Notes: generated by a model from the letters alone, not told the origin. Positions 30,095-38,806 are shown, counted from the stretch's first letter. The stretch is 44,344 nucleotides of DNA from an uncultured Prevotella sp. (GCA_900314935.1 OMXE01000009.1:1-44344), one strand, 5' to 3'. Numbers and translations: made by a program.

Positions 30095-30138
30095 GTTCCC
30101 AACGTGGGAATAAAATGTTCCCAACGTGGGAATATTTG
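30095..30138. repeat. Tandem pair of TTCCCAACGTGGGAA hairpins
   Basis: Two 22-bp direct copies (30095-30116 and 30117-30138) each contain TTCCCA-ACG-TGGGAA, a 6-bp stem with a 3-nt centre. They lie 80-120 bp upstream of the -7 element of the following surface-protein gene. Spacing of exactly 22 bp (two helical turns) suits a protein-binding site, but this is an inference. Confidence 0.65.
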
Positions 30139-30216
30139 CATTTTCCTTAAAACGATGAGGATAAGGTATTGAACAATAATTATTGTTAATTACTTGTTTG
30201 TCTCGAAATAAATTGA

Positions 30217-30224
30217 TAACTTTG
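30217..30224 (+). promoter_or_regulatory. -7 element of the multidomain surface protein gene
   Basis: TAACTTTG followed by C matches TAnnTTTG; CTTG at 30193-30196, 20 nt upstream, is a weak -33 box. It leaves a leader of about 100 nt before the ATG at 30330. Confidence 0.45.
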
Positions 30225-30329
30225 CTAGCTGAATCTATCACTTACCTGATGACGTTATTATTTATGAACTAGATGGCGTTATTTCCTAAGATGAAGTATT
30301 TATTATTAACTTAAAACAATAGATTAATT

Positions 30330-32345
30330 ATGATGAAAAAACTACGTTATTTATGTACGCTGCTGCTGATGGCGGTGGCTAGTGCGATGTGGGCGGATAC
30401 GGGCACAATCGCATTTGGAAAAAACGGAACTAAGATTGATAAAACATCGGTGATAGGAACAGATAATCTGGGAAATACATGGACAATTACCACAGTGGCT
30501 CAAGAATCATCGTTTACACAGCAGGATGATTACTCACAGGTTGGCGCTGCTAAAAAACCTGCAACTAGTATTACTTTTACTACAACTTTGGCCGAAGAGA
30601 AAGAAATCAAATCTTTCAGTGCTAAGTTTGGTGGTTTCAGTGGTACAGACGGAACTATTACGCTGAAGATTGGTGATACGACTGTTGGAACAGGTGTTTT
30701 AAATGCTACAAATGATGTTACAGTTAGTACAAACCAAGCATATAAAGGTAAAGTGCTAACCATAACTGTAACAGATATATCTAAAGGTGTGAAGTGCTAC
30801 AGTATTAGCTATTCTTACGATGGCGAAACCATTGAATTATCCCCTGCTGGTTTGGCATACGAAGAGACTGCTTTCACCGTTGCTCCTGGTGCTTCTTTTA
30901 CCGCTCCTACTTTGACCAATCCCAATAATTTAACTGTAACATATGAATCTTCTGATGAGGACGTAGCCAGTGTAAATGCATCAACAGGTGCTGTCACTAT
31001 CGGTACAAAAGAGGGAAAGGCAACAATCACTGCATCTTCGGAAGAGAATGATCAATACGAAGCTGGAGAGGCTTCATATACTATTACAGTGAAGGATCCT
31101 AATGGACCAGGTACAGAAACGAATCCTTTTACTGTTGAAAAGGCGATTAGTTTTATTAATACCCTTGGAGATAATGTTCTTTCTGATAAAGAGGTTTATG
31201 TGAGTGGAATCGTCTCTCAGGTTGATCATTATGTTGGGGATAAATACATTACCTATTGGATCTCTGATGATGGTACAACCACGACTCAGTTGGAAGTGTA
31301 TAAAGGCTTAGGATTGAATGGTGCAGCTTTTAAAGCTATTACCGACCTTGGAGTTGGTGATAAGGTAACTGTCTGCGGAAAAGTCAAATTGTACAAGAAT
31401 AATTCAGGTTCTGTCATTATACCCGAATTTGACGCCGATAACAAACTCGTTTCTTTCGAGGGCGTTACTCGTATCGTAGCTGATGACGTTGTTACTCTGG
31501 AGTATGATGCCACCTCGGGCGAAATAGCATATACTGTACAGAATCAAGGTTCAGTTAGTTCGTTTAGTGTTGAACTCGAAGCTGGTTGTGATTGGATTAG
31601 CAATATAAACTATGCTACTAGTCCTATAACTTTTACTACAACTGAAAACGATGGTGGTGCAGACCGTTCGGCAACGATTACGCTTCATCATACTGGCGCA
31701 GAAGATAAGGTGGTAACTGTTACCCAAAAGTGTAATCCAGATAATGTGAAAATGGTTATTGAAGAAGAGGACAAGATAACATTCTCCTTCAATACGAATA
31801 ATAAGTGGGATTTCCCGACAGACACGAAAGGTATTGATGAAGCTGAATACACCGCTGATGGCTATACGATAAAGGTTGCAGGGTCAACTGGTAATGGATA
31901 TAAGTATGATAATAATGTTAAGTGCCTTCTGTTAGGAAAGGAAGGTGCCTATCTCTCCCTGCCAGCTTTCAGCTTCCCGGTAAGCAAGATTGAGGTGGAA
32001 GGAAATTCAGGAGCAAGTGGCAAAGTCACTCAGAATATCTTTGTTGATGATGAGGCTGTTAGTACCGAAACAACGGGTGCTGCAGAAACCAATACCTATG
32101 AAATACCAAGTGATAATCAGGCTGCTGGAACTATCTACACATTGAAGGTAACAAATGATTACAATACCCAGATCACAAAGATCATCGTGTATAAGGGTGA
32201 AGAGAGCGGTACCATTTCAACCGGCATCAACAACATTGAGCAGACCATTGGCGACGCAGCTATCTACAACCTCAATGGCGTTCGTGTGAACAAGGTTCAG
32301 AAGGGCGTGTATGTGGTGAACGGTAAGAAGGTTGTGATTAAGTAA
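30330..32345 (+). CDS. Secreted multidomain protein with OB-fold, Ig-like and BACON domains and a sorting-like C-terminus
   Basis: The 671-residue product has a signal peptide (MMKKLRYLCTLLLMAVASAMWA). Domains in order: a beta-sandwich (about 25-165), a BIG2-like Ig domain (about 169-254, VTYESSDEDVASVNASTGAVT), a DUF6359-like OB fold (about 258-372, EVYVSGIVSQ, ITYWISDDG, GDKVTVCGKV), a BACON-like domain (about 386-469, ending KVVTVTQKC), a second sandwich (about 475-630), and a C-terminal module, AAIYNLNGVRVNKVQKGVYV-type, ending NGKKVVIK. The last resembles the type 9 secretion/Por sorting tails of Prevotella. The OB module closely matches modules of the lipoprotein at 1892-3544. It is probably surface-exposed and may bind glycans or other polymers; the ligand is unknown. 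The second ATG at 30333 is an alternative start. Confidence 0.78.
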   Translation: MMKKLRYLCTLLLMAVASAMWADTGTIAFGKNGTKIDKTSVIGTDNLGNTWTITTVAQESSFTQQDDYSQVGAAKKPATSITFTTTLAEEKEIKSFSAKFGGFSGTDGTITLKIGDTTVGTGVLNATNDVTVSTNQAYKGKVLTITVTDISKGVKCYSISYSYDGETIELSPAGLAYEETAFTVAPGASFTAPTLTNPNNLTVTYESSDEDVASVNASTGAVTIGTKEGKATITASSEENDQYEAGEASYTITVKDPNGPGTETNPFTVEKAISFINTLGDNVLSDKEVYVSGIVSQVDHYVGDKYITYWISDDGTTTTQLEVYKGLGLNGAAFKAITDLGVGDKVTVCGKVKLYKNNSGSVIIPEFDADNKLVSFEGVTRIVADDVVTLEYDATSGEIAYTVQNQGSVSSFSVELEAGCDWISNINYATSPITFTTTENDGGADRSATITLHHTGAEDKVVTVTQKCNPDNVKMVIEEEDKITFSFNTNNKWDFPTDTKGIDEAEYTADGYTIKVAGSTGNGYKYDNNVKCLLLGKEGAYLSLPAFSFPVSKIEVEGNSGASGKVTQNIFVDDEAVSTETTGAAETNTYEIPSDNQAAGTIYTLKVTNDYNTQITKIIVYKGEESGTISTGINNIEQTIGDAAIYNLNGVRVNKVQKGVYVVNGKKVVIK

Positions 32346-32400
32346 ACAAAAGAATGATTCGATCAATAACCTGATATGCCGTAAGGCACACTTCAAAATA

Positions 32401-32438
32401 AATCACCCATGCCCTCAACGAGCATGGGTGATTTTTAT
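32401..32438 (+). terminator. Rho-independent terminator after the surface protein gene
   Basis: A perfect 12-bp stem (aatcacccatgc at 32401-32412 with gcatgggtgatt at 32422-32433) is followed by a T tract. The A-rich left flank (AAAAT) makes it usable by the convergent minus-strand operon too. Confidence 0.85.
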
Positions 32439-32472
32439 ACTTCAACTTTTCAATTCTTCAATTCTTCAATTC

Positions 32473-33198
32473 TTAAAGCGAAAGCGTATATCCGAGTCCG
32501 AGGATGTGGCGGTCGCCTTCGTTGTCTTCATCATCGTATAGATGCTGATACAGGTACTTCACATCGAAAGAGTGATGTTTGTTGATACGAATCTCCGTAC
32601 CTGCTGCGTAACGCATCTTTTCCAGTCCTTTGCCTACATACGACTCTGCTCTGACATAAGGGCGGAACACGCTGGTGGCCTTGTACTTTACCTGTAAGCG
32701 GTTACGCCAGATGTTCTTTCCCTTTCCGCTGTAGGTGTGCTCATCAGCTTCAGAATCATCTTTCGTCTTGAAGCGCTGCACAGTCTTCTCAGGACGGTAG
32801 GTGTATTGCCAGCGTTCGCGCAGCGATACTGTGAACTTACCAAACGACTGTGAGGCGGTAAGTGATACGTGAACACGATGACGCAGTCCCCAATAATCAG
32901 CATACTTCTTTCCACTGTCATTCACCTTGTAACGATGGTCGTCAAGGAGCCAGTAGCCAGTAGAGGCCTTCAGCCAGTTGTTGATCTTATAACTCACGTC
33001 AGCACCCACGCTGAAACGGTCGTTGGTCTTCATGTCGTCGCGACTGCGGTATTCGGCACCCAGACCGGCTGTCCAACGCTTGTTGAGCTTCTTCTCAACG
33101 TTCAGTTCGCCCCACAGACCTGTGTCATCACTTTGAGCGAAAAGAGGCATACTCATCACGATCATGAGCATAGCCAGAATAGTTCTATGCGTCTTCAT
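32473..33198 (-). CDS. DUF2490 family outer membrane beta-barrel protein
   Basis: The 241-residue product has a signal peptide (MKTHRTILAMLMIVMSMPLFAQ). Amphipathic strands follow: GLWGELNVEKKLNKRWTAGL, RFSVGADVSYKINNWLKASTGYW, HRVHVSLTASQSFGKFTVSLRERWQYTY, WRNRLQVKYKAT and RPYVRAESYVG. It ends HILGLGYTLSL. This is the DUF2490 pattern of small Bacteroidetes porin-like proteins. The gene overlaps the DUF4956 gene by 14 bp, so it belongs to the VTC-DUF4956-DUF2490 operon and places an outer-membrane component in that system. No binding partner or substrate is known from the sequence. Confidence 0.85.
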   Translation of the reverse strand: MKTHRTILAMLMIVMSMPLFAQSDDTGLWGELNVEKKLNKRWTAGLGAEYRSRDDMKTNDRFSVGADVSYKINNWLKASTGYWLLDDHRYKVNDSGKKYADYWGLRHRVHVSLTASQSFGKFTVSLRERWQYTYRPEKTVQRFKTKDDSEADEHTYSGKGKNIWRNRLQVKYKATSVFRPYVRAESYVGKGLEKMRYAAGTEIRINKHHSFDVKYLYQHLYDDEDNEGDRHILGLGYTLSL

Positions 33199-33865
33199 AA
33201 TCTGACTTTTTAATCTTTACCATGTTATCTACATCATTGCTGTCCTCATGGTCGTAAGTGACTTTCAGCATGGCCATGTCGCGGAGGAAGTCGATACCAC
33301 CCACTTCCACATGGAGCACCTTGATTCCTAAGCGATTCTCGATGTCGGCAATAAGCTCGTCCCGTTTTTCGGGCTTTACGAGTTCGATGCGGTCGTACTG
33401 GATCAGCTTTGTAGCTTTTACCGTGTATTTCTTCTCGAAGATGATGATAGCAAGGATGGTGATGATATCAATGACAATCAGCTCCATCAACGGTGTACCA
33501 ACTAGGACACCATTGGCATCAACACCCAGTGAGGAGGCCATGGCATGTACCACAGAGAGACAGATAACCACGAACAGGTAAGTCATCTCTCGCACCGGCA
33601 TAGAGTCGGTACGGTAACGCATGATACTGAAGATGCCGAAGAGTCCTAATCCTACACCCATCGTAGCCTTTCCGCGATCCATGCCCATCATGAGATAGAC
33701 AAGGAAGTAGATAGCTACCGAGATGATGATAAACGTGAAGAAGAAGTCGCGGCGATGGCTTTTCTTGTAATACAGAAAGTTGACAATCAGCCAGTTGGCA
33801 ACAAAACAAATGGCGAACCGTATGAGGGTATCACCAAATCCAGCAGAAAACAATTCTTTAAACAT
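33185..33865 (-). CDS. DUF4956 membrane protein of the VTC operon
   Basis: The 226-residue product has four predicted membrane segments (about 10-30, 40-62, 68-84, 90-145 partly) and then a cytoplasmic domain (about 150-226). The family signature is GVGLGLFGIFSIMRYRTD-SMPVREMTYLFVV (around 72-102); the soluble part contains RDELIADIENRLGIKVLHVEVGGIDFLRDMA. DUF4956 genes are repeatedly found beside VTC-domain genes in bacteria, pointing to joint action at the inner membrane. Here it lies 32 bp after the VTC gene and overlaps DUF2490. Mechanism unknown. Confidence 0.87.
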   Translation of the reverse strand: MFKELFSAGFGDTLIRFAICFVANWLIVNFLYYKKSHRRDFFFTFIIISVAIYFLVYLMMGMDRGKATMGVGLGLFGIFSIMRYRTDSMPVREMTYLFVVICLSVVHAMASSLGVDANGVLVGTPLMELIVIDIITILAIIIFEKKYTVKATKLIQYDRIELVKPEKRDELIADIENRLGIKVLHVEVGGIDFLRDMAMLKVTYDHEDSNDVDNMVKIKKSDYEDA

Positions 33866-33897
33866 ACTATTAGGTTTTTACTTATTATACTCTTGAT

Positions 33898-34656
33898 CTA
33901 TTCAATGTTGACAAGCTTGTTCACTTCGATGAGCTTGCTCTTGAAACGGTTTACCTGTAACTCGGGATTCGTCAGGGCCGACCCCATGCTGTACTTAGAG
34001 AACCCGTGGGGATGGATATGCAGCTGGCGCAGCATCTCTAACACCGGTGAGAACACTCGCCCGTCGCGCTTCAGCTCGATGATAACCAGTTCTCCCATGT
34101 CGCGTTTCACACCGCTCACGATGTTGTTGAAACGCAGCGAACTGTCGATGGTAAGGCGTTCCGTATGACCTTTGTTCACCAAGGTGATGCGACGGAAATT
34201 GTTGTTGATGGCAGGTATCAGCGATTCGGCATCGTAACGCAGATGCTTGGAAAGGAAAGCCCGCTTCTCTTCGTCGAGCACATCCATGTCGGATACCTTG
34301 ATGCGTTTCTTCTTGGTGCGACCGTGGTTGTCCTTGGTCTTCACCTCCATGAACTGCAGATGGGAGCTGACATACGTGCGGAAACGGATCTTCTGACGAT
34401 TGGTGTGACCCCATTGGTGCTGGTAGTACATATCGAACGCCGTGGTGTCGAAATAGGTGGTATCGTACTCCATGTTGCGTTCGCCGTTGATGTCCTGCAC
34501 GAAATAGTCGTTCTCTGCCAACTGCAACAGCTGACATAACTTCTCGGTATTGGTCACAAACTTCGTGTCTGTCCTGTTCATCAGCTTCACTCCGCTCATC
34601 TGCTCCAAGGTGATGGGGGCGAAGGTGGTTAGTAAATCGTTTGTAAAGTCTCTCAT
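33898..34656 (-). CDS. VTC-domain protein (polyphosphate polymerase-like)
   Basis: The 252-residue product shows the triphosphate-tunnel architecture of VTC domains: MNRTDTKFVT (R28, K32), DTTYFDT, QKIRFRTYV (R91, R93), LQFMEVKTK (E104, K106), a KKKRIKV strand, RLTIDSSLRF, VIIELKRDGR (E194, K196) and GFSKYSMG (K221). These alternating Glu/Arg/Lys strands line the tunnel where yeast Vtc4 builds polyphosphate from ATP. In bacteria the activity is mostly unproven. It heads the operon with DUF4956 and DUF2490 and is divergent from CotH, the atypical kinase family often found with it. A -7 element at 34685-34692 (minus) precedes it. Confidence 0.88.
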   Translation of the reverse strand: MRDFTNDLLTTFAPITLEQMSGVKLMNRTDTKFVTNTEKLCQLLQLAENDYFVQDINGERNMEYDTTYFDTTAFDMYYQHQWGHTNRQKIRFRTYVSSHLQFMEVKTKDNHGRTKKKRIKVSDMDVLDEEKRAFLSKHLRYDAESLIPAINNNFRRITLVNKGHTERLTIDSSLRFNNIVSGVKRDMGELVIIELKRDGRVFSPVLEMLRQLHIHPHGFSKYSMGSALTNPELQVNRFKSKLIEVNKLVNIE

Positions 34657-34684
34657 TTGAAAGGAGCTGTTTGTAAAACGGTGC

Positions 34685-34793
34685 CAAAGTTAGTATAATT
34701 ATTCGAGAATCACAACTTTGAGAAGTGTTTTTTTACAAGATTTACTTTTTTCTGCAAAAAAAGTGTTTATTTGATGATTTATTTGTACTTTTG
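34685..34793. promoter_or_regulatory. Divergent promoter region between the VTC operon and CotH
   Basis: Minus-strand TAACTTTG (complement of 34685-34692) with GTTG at 20 nt (complement of 34713-34716) serves VTC. Plus-strand TACTTTTG at 34786-34793, 32 bp before the ATG, serves CotH; its -33 box is unclear. Confidence 0.45.
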
Positions 34794-34825
34794 CATCCGA
34801 ATTCATAAAGAATGTACATTTGTTC

Positions 34826-36559
34826 ATGAAAACTGTTCTATTTATAACTATCTTATCGCTCCTTTTGTCGTCTGATGATTCCATGTCTCTCGACATGACC
34901 AGTGAGGGTGATGCTCTTGCAGCAACGATGACTGACGTACAGGCACCATCTGAGGATTCGCTACCACTTATTACCATTACCACGCAGACACCGCTGAATG
35001 CGCGGGAGAAGGTGGGGGCAATGATGAAAACCGTTGGTTACGAGGGTGCCATCGGTATTAAGTTACGTGGTAACAGTTCGCTCAGTTTTAATCAGAAGAA
35101 ATATACATTTGAGACCCGTAACGAGAATGGTAAAGACAGCGTGGTGAGTCTGCTGGGACTGCCTGCTCATAGCAAATGGGTATTACTGGCTCCTTATAAT
35201 GATGTTTCCATGATGCGCGATCCGCTGGCTTTCCAACTCTGGCGCGATATGGGGCATTGGGGTCCGCGTACCGTGATGTGTGAACTGATGATGGACGGCG
35301 AATACCGCGGCATCTATATCCTTGCTGAGGCTATCAAAAGGGGAGAGGAACGTGTTCCAATCAGTAAGCTGAAGAAGAGTGATGTGAGCGGTCGCGAGCT
35401 GACAGGTGGTTACATGCTTCGTATCGATGCGTACGATGAGAATGATGTAACCTTTGAGTCGAAGATCCCTGGCATCGGCGATGGCATCATGAACAGTCAG
35501 ATTACATGGTCGATTATCTATCCCAAGAAGGACAACCTACAGCCTGAGCAGCTGGCATATATACAGAATTATGTGGATACGGTGGAACAGGTGATACAGT
35601 CTGACTACTTTGCTGATCCCAAGAAAGGGTATGCCCGCTATATCGATGTACCGTCGTTTGTTGACTATTTCATCCATTCCGAACTGAGTTTGAATGCCGA
35701 CGGCTATAAGCGTAGTGCTTACTTCTACAAAGAGAAACTGCATGCTGACGGCACCGGTGGAAAACTGTGTGCGGGTCCGGTATGGGACTATAACCTGGCT
35801 TACGGTAACTGTAACTTCTGTAATGCGAACAACCTGGAAGCATGGTGCTTTGAAGGTGGTAATACCAACCCGACGCCTGCTTTCTGGCAACGGTTATTGC
35901 AAGATCCTGCCTTCCGTCGTGCCGTGAAACAACGTTACTTCCAGCTGCGTAAGGATGTGTTGAGTAACCAACGACTCTTTCAGTATATCGACAATCAGGC
36001 ACATCTTCTGGCGAAAAGCGTTGATCATCACTTTGAGACATTCCCGGAACTGCTGGTAAGCGAAGAACGTAAACAGCAACTGGCTGAGCAGCAGAAGCAA
36101 ATGGAGGAGATGCAGAAACAGTTTGAACAGATGCGCAGTCAGGGTCCACAAGGCGGATTCCCACAAGGTGGTTTCCCGATGGGTGGTTTCCCGCAAGGCG
36201 GTTTCCCGATGGGCGGATTTCCACAAGGTGGTTTCCCACAAGGTGAATTACCACAGGGGGGATTCCCGCAAGGTGGCTTCCCGATGGGCGGTTTCCCCAT
36301 GGGTGGTTTCCCAATGGGTGACTTCCAGCAGGGAGGCGGTGGCTTCCAGTTTGATGCCATCGGAATGTTTGCGGCCTATAGGGTAAGTAGCTACGATGAG
36401 GAGATCAAGATTCTGAAACAATGGTTATCCGACCGACTGGCTTTCCTGGACAAGAATATAGAGCGGTTCGACCGCGACTGGCAACCTCGTGTACAGGAGT
36501 TGGTAGAAAGGAAAATGTCGTTCCCTGGGTTTGGGGGAATGTTCGGGGGAATGAGATAG
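34826..36559 (+). CDS. CotH kinase family protein with an inserted GGFP(Q/M) repeat
   Basis: The 577-residue product begins with a short hydrophobic segment (KTVLFITILSLLLSS) that probably acts as a signal; the ATG at 34826 is preferred to a TTG two codons upstream. The CotH core is clear: GIKLRGNSSLSFNQKKYTFE, LLGLPAHSKWVLLAPYND, MMRDPLAFQLWRDMG, YRGIYILAEAIKRG, FVDYFIHSELSLNADGYKRS and GPVWDYNLAYGN with the catalytic Asp321 of this atypical protein-kinase fold. After a coiled-coil (about 416-438, KQQLAEQQKQMEEMQKQFEQ) comes a pentapeptide array (about 440-505), then a C-terminal helical tail. CotH proteins phosphorylate secreted partners. It is divergent from VTC/DUF4956 and likely linked to it. 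Confidence 0.88.
   Translation: MKTVLFITILSLLLSSDDSMSLDMTSEGDALAATMTDVQAPSEDSLPLITITTQTPLNAREKVGAMMKTVGYEGAIGIKLRGNSSLSFNQKKYTFETRNENGKDSVVSLLGLPAHSKWVLLAPYNDVSMMRDPLAFQLWRDMGHWGPRTVMCELMMDGEYRGIYILAEAIKRGEERVPISKLKKSDVSGRELTGGYMLRIDAYDENDVTFESKIPGIGDGIMNSQITWSIIYPKKDNLQPEQLAYIQNYVDTVEQVIQSDYFADPKKGYARYIDVPSFVDYFIHSELSLNADGYKRSAYFYKEKLHADGTGGKLCAGPVWDYNLAYGNCNFCNANNLEAWCFEGGNTNPTPAFWQRLLQDPAFRRAVKQRYFQLRKDVLSNQRLFQYIDNQAHLLAKSVDHHFETFPELLVSEERKQQLAEQQKQMEEMQKQFEQMRSQGPQGGFPQGGFPMGGFPQGGFPMGGFPQGGFPQGELPQGGFPQGGFPMGGFPMGGFPMGDFQQGGGGFQFDAIGMFAAYRVSSYDEEIKILKQWLSDRLAFLDKNIERFDRDWQPRVQELVERKMSFPGFGGMFGGMR
36149..36330 (+). repeat. 15-bp tandem repeat encoding GGFP(Q/M) in CotH
   Basis: About twelve 15-bp units (GGTGGTTTCCCNCAA or GGTGGTTTCCCGATG and variants) run in frame through the CotH gene. 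Units alternate Q and M at the fifth position with few interruptions (GELPQ, GDFQQ). The regular units suggest replication slippage, so copy number may vary between strains. Confidence 0.85.
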
Positions 36560-36564
36560 TGCCG

Positions 36565-37047
36565 TTAGAAGAGGGACAGGAGAAATTGTCCTGCCCAGAT
36601 AACGAGCTTTACCATCAGATAAAGAAGAATACAAAGACAAACGAAGAGAATGATACTGTAGGTGGCCTTGCGGTTTACCGTACGGATAGTCTCTTCGTCA
36701 CCCTCTACGAATCCACGTATCAGACTCATGTTCTGCTGGTTGGAACGGTGGAACACATCGATGATATCACCTACATAAAAGGGTATCATACCGAGCAACA
36801 CGTCGCGTAGGGTGTTGTTGATGATGGCTAAGGTGAGGGGAAACGAACGGATCTTCACGGCTGTGAAAGCGACATACACCAAGGAGATAAGGGCGGCAAT
36901 AGCATCACCAATACCGCCTGGAATGGCGAAGCCAAGGGCCGCATCAACATAGTAGCGGTCCATGATCTCGGATGCCCGCTGCAGCCAACCATAGGTACGA
37001 CTGTTTTCCAGTCTTCTTCGTGTAATCTGTCTTTTTTCTTCGTTCAC
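36565..37047 (-). CDS. DUF4112 membrane protein
   Basis: The 160-residue product starts at a GTG (37047), because no in-frame ATG lies before the conserved region. A basic N-terminus leads into RASEIMDRYYVDAALGFAIPGGIGDAIAALISLVYVAFTA, the DUF4112 signature (residues 25-65). Then follow TLRDVLLGMIPFYVGDIIDVFHRSNQQN, characteristic of the family, and a C-terminal membrane helix (YSIILFVCLCILLYLMVKLVIWAG). Three or four membrane segments in all. The stop is 6 bp from the CotH stop (tail to tail). Function unknown. Confidence 0.87.
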   Translation of the reverse strand: MNEEKRQITRRRLENSRTYGWLQRASEIMDRYYVDAALGFAIPGGIGDAIAALISLVYVAFTAVKIRSFPLTLAIINNTLRDVLLGMIPFYVGDIIDVFHRSNQQNMSLIRGFVEGDEETIRTVNRKATYSIILFVCLCILLYLMVKLVIWAGQFLLSLF

Positions 37048-37093
37048 GTGTACAAAATAACAACAAAGCGATGATTAATCAAAATCTTTTTTG

Positions 37094-37101
37094 TATTTTT
37101 G
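37094..37101 (+). promoter_or_regulatory. -7 element of the hexosaminidase gene
   Basis: TATTTTTG matches TAnnTTTG, 21 bp before the ATG at 37122. No clear TTTG lies 19-20 nt upstream. Confidence 0.4.
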
Positions 37102-37121
37102 TCACCAAATAACATTTAGAA

Positions 37122-38792
37122 ATGAAAAACTATAGAATGAATTGGCTAACATGTATAACCTGTCTTTTCCTTGCTCTTTCCACCCAAGCAGTGGCTCAGA
37201 ACGGGAATAACGAATGGCCAAAGGCTGATTATCAGGTGGTTCCCTTGCCCAGTAGGATTACCCTGCTGCAGAAAGAGGACTTTGTGTTGAATGCCCAGAC
37301 GCTGATTGTTGTCGGTTCCGACAATGTGGATATGCAGCGTAACGGTCGTTTCCTTCAGCAATATATAGAGGAGGAAACGGGGTTAAGATTGTCCTTGTCT
37401 GCCAAGGTGGAGAAGGGAAGGAGTATTGTGCTCCGACTGAATCAGAAGATGCTGGAGCCCGAAGGATACCGGATGACGGTTGACAGGAGAGGTGTGACCA
37501 TAGAGGGTATGACACCGCAAGGGGTGTTCTATGGAATACAGACGTTGAGGAAATCGTTGGTTCTTCCCGATAAGGGACAGGAAACAGTAGCAGTGGTGTT
37601 ACCTGCCGTAGAGATCACTGATGCTCCTCGTTTCAGCTACAGGGGAATGCATCTGGATGTGGCGCGCCATTTCTTCTCGTTGGATTTCGTGAAGCAGTAT
37701 ATCGACATGATGGTGCTGCACAATATGAACACTTTCCATTGGCATCTTACTGATGACCAGGGTTGGCGCATGGAGATCAAACGGTATCCTAAACTGGCGG
37801 AGATAGGCGGCTGGCGTAACTATACTACACTGGGCAGGAATTCCGACATAGACGATGGTACTCGCTATGGGGGCTACTATACGCAGCAGGAGATGAAGGA
37901 GATTGTGCAGTACGCAAAGGAGCGTTTCATCACTGTGATACCTGAAATAGATATGCCTGGTCATATGCTGGGTGCCCTGACTGCCTATCCTGAACTGGGC
38001 TGCACCGGCGGACCGTATGAGGTGGAGGGTCATTGGGGTGTTTTCGATGATATTCTCTGTGCCGGTAAGGAAGAGACATTCCGTTTCATAGAGGGTGTAC
38101 TGGAGGAAGTAATGGATATCTTCCCTTCGGAATATATTCATATTGGTGGCGATGAGGCTCCTCGTACCCGCTGGGAAAAGTGTCCGTTGTGTCAGGAACG
38201 CATCAGGAAAGAGCATCTCACGGCCAAGGGTAATCAGTCGCCAGAGGCTCGTCTGCAGGGCTATTTCACCAAACGGGTGGAAGCTTTCGTGCAGTCGAAA
38301 GGAAGGAAACTGATTGGCTGGGATGAGTTGTTGGACAGTGATGTGAATCCCAGTGCTACGATCATGAGCTGGCGGGGTGTTGATGGCGGACTGGTTGCTT
38401 CTGAGAAGGGACACGACGTGATCATGAGTCCTACCTCTCACTGCTACTTCAATTTCTACTTGGTGAAGGATTATGAGTGGGGGGAGCCGTATGCGTTTGC
38501 TGAGGTGATTCCCATAGAGAAGACTTATTCGTTTGATCCTGCTCCCGCATCGTTGAGCGAACAGGCTAAGAAGCATATCTTAGGAGCACAGGGAAACCTG
38601 TGGTCGGAGTATATTCATTATAATTCGGAGGCTGAGTATCAGGTACTTCCGCGAATGGGAGCCTTGAGCGAGGTGCAGTGGATGCAGCCTTCACAGAAGG
38701 ATTTCAAGGCATGGGTGGAACGTGAGCGCCGGCTTACCTTATTATATAATAGGAAGGGATGGGCGTTTGCCAAGCATGCATTTAGGAAGTGA
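37122..38792 (+). CDS. Beta-N-acetylhexosaminidase, glycoside hydrolase family 20
   Basis: The 556-residue secreted enzyme has a signal peptide (MKNYRMNWLTCITCLFLALSTQAVAQ), the GH20b domain (about 35-160, ending FYGIQTLRKSL) and the catalytic barrel (about 165-520). The barrel starts with FSYRGMHLDVARHFF and includes MNTFHWHLTDDQGWRMEIK, IPEIDMPGHMLGAL, and YIHIGGDEAPRTRWEKC with the catalytic pair D344-E345. Substrate-binding tryptophans appear in IGWDELLD, ATIMSWRG and GAQGNLWSEY. It removes terminal GlcNAc or GalNAc by substrate-assisted catalysis, in the periplasm or on the surface, fitting use of host glycans or peptidoglycan fragments. It is a single gene, convergent with the unknown helical protein gene (14 bp between stops). 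Confidence 0.95.
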   Translation: MKNYRMNWLTCITCLFLALSTQAVAQNGNNEWPKADYQVVPLPSRITLLQKEDFVLNAQTLIVVGSDNVDMQRNGRFLQQYIEEETGLRLSLSAKVEKGRSIVLRLNQKMLEPEGYRMTVDRRGVTIEGMTPQGVFYGIQTLRKSLVLPDKGQETVAVVLPAVEITDAPRFSYRGMHLDVARHFFSLDFVKQYIDMMVLHNMNTFHWHLTDDQGWRMEIKRYPKLAEIGGWRNYTTLGRNSDIDDGTRYGGYYTQQEMKEIVQYAKERFITVIPEIDMPGHMLGALTAYPELGCTGGPYEVEGHWGVFDDILCAGKEETFRFIEGVLEEVMDIFPSEYIHIGGDEAPRTRWEKCPLCQERIRKEHLTAKGNQSPEARLQGYFTKRVEAFVQSKGRKLIGWDELLDSDVNPSATIMSWRGVDGGLVASEKGHDVIMSPTSHCYFNFYLVKDYEWGEPYAFAEVIPIEKTYSFDPAPASLSEQAKKHILGAQGNLWSEYIHYNSEAEYQVLPRMGALSEVQWMQPSQKDFKAWVERERRLTLLYNRKGWAFAKHAFRK

Positions 38793-38806
38793 TGATGATT
38801 TAATGG

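Noticed and set aside
30026..30241. 71-residue open frame on the minus strand
   Set aside because: Its middle is encoded by the two TTCCCAACGTGGGAA palindromes and it overlaps the promoter of the surface protein gene; probably repeat-derived.
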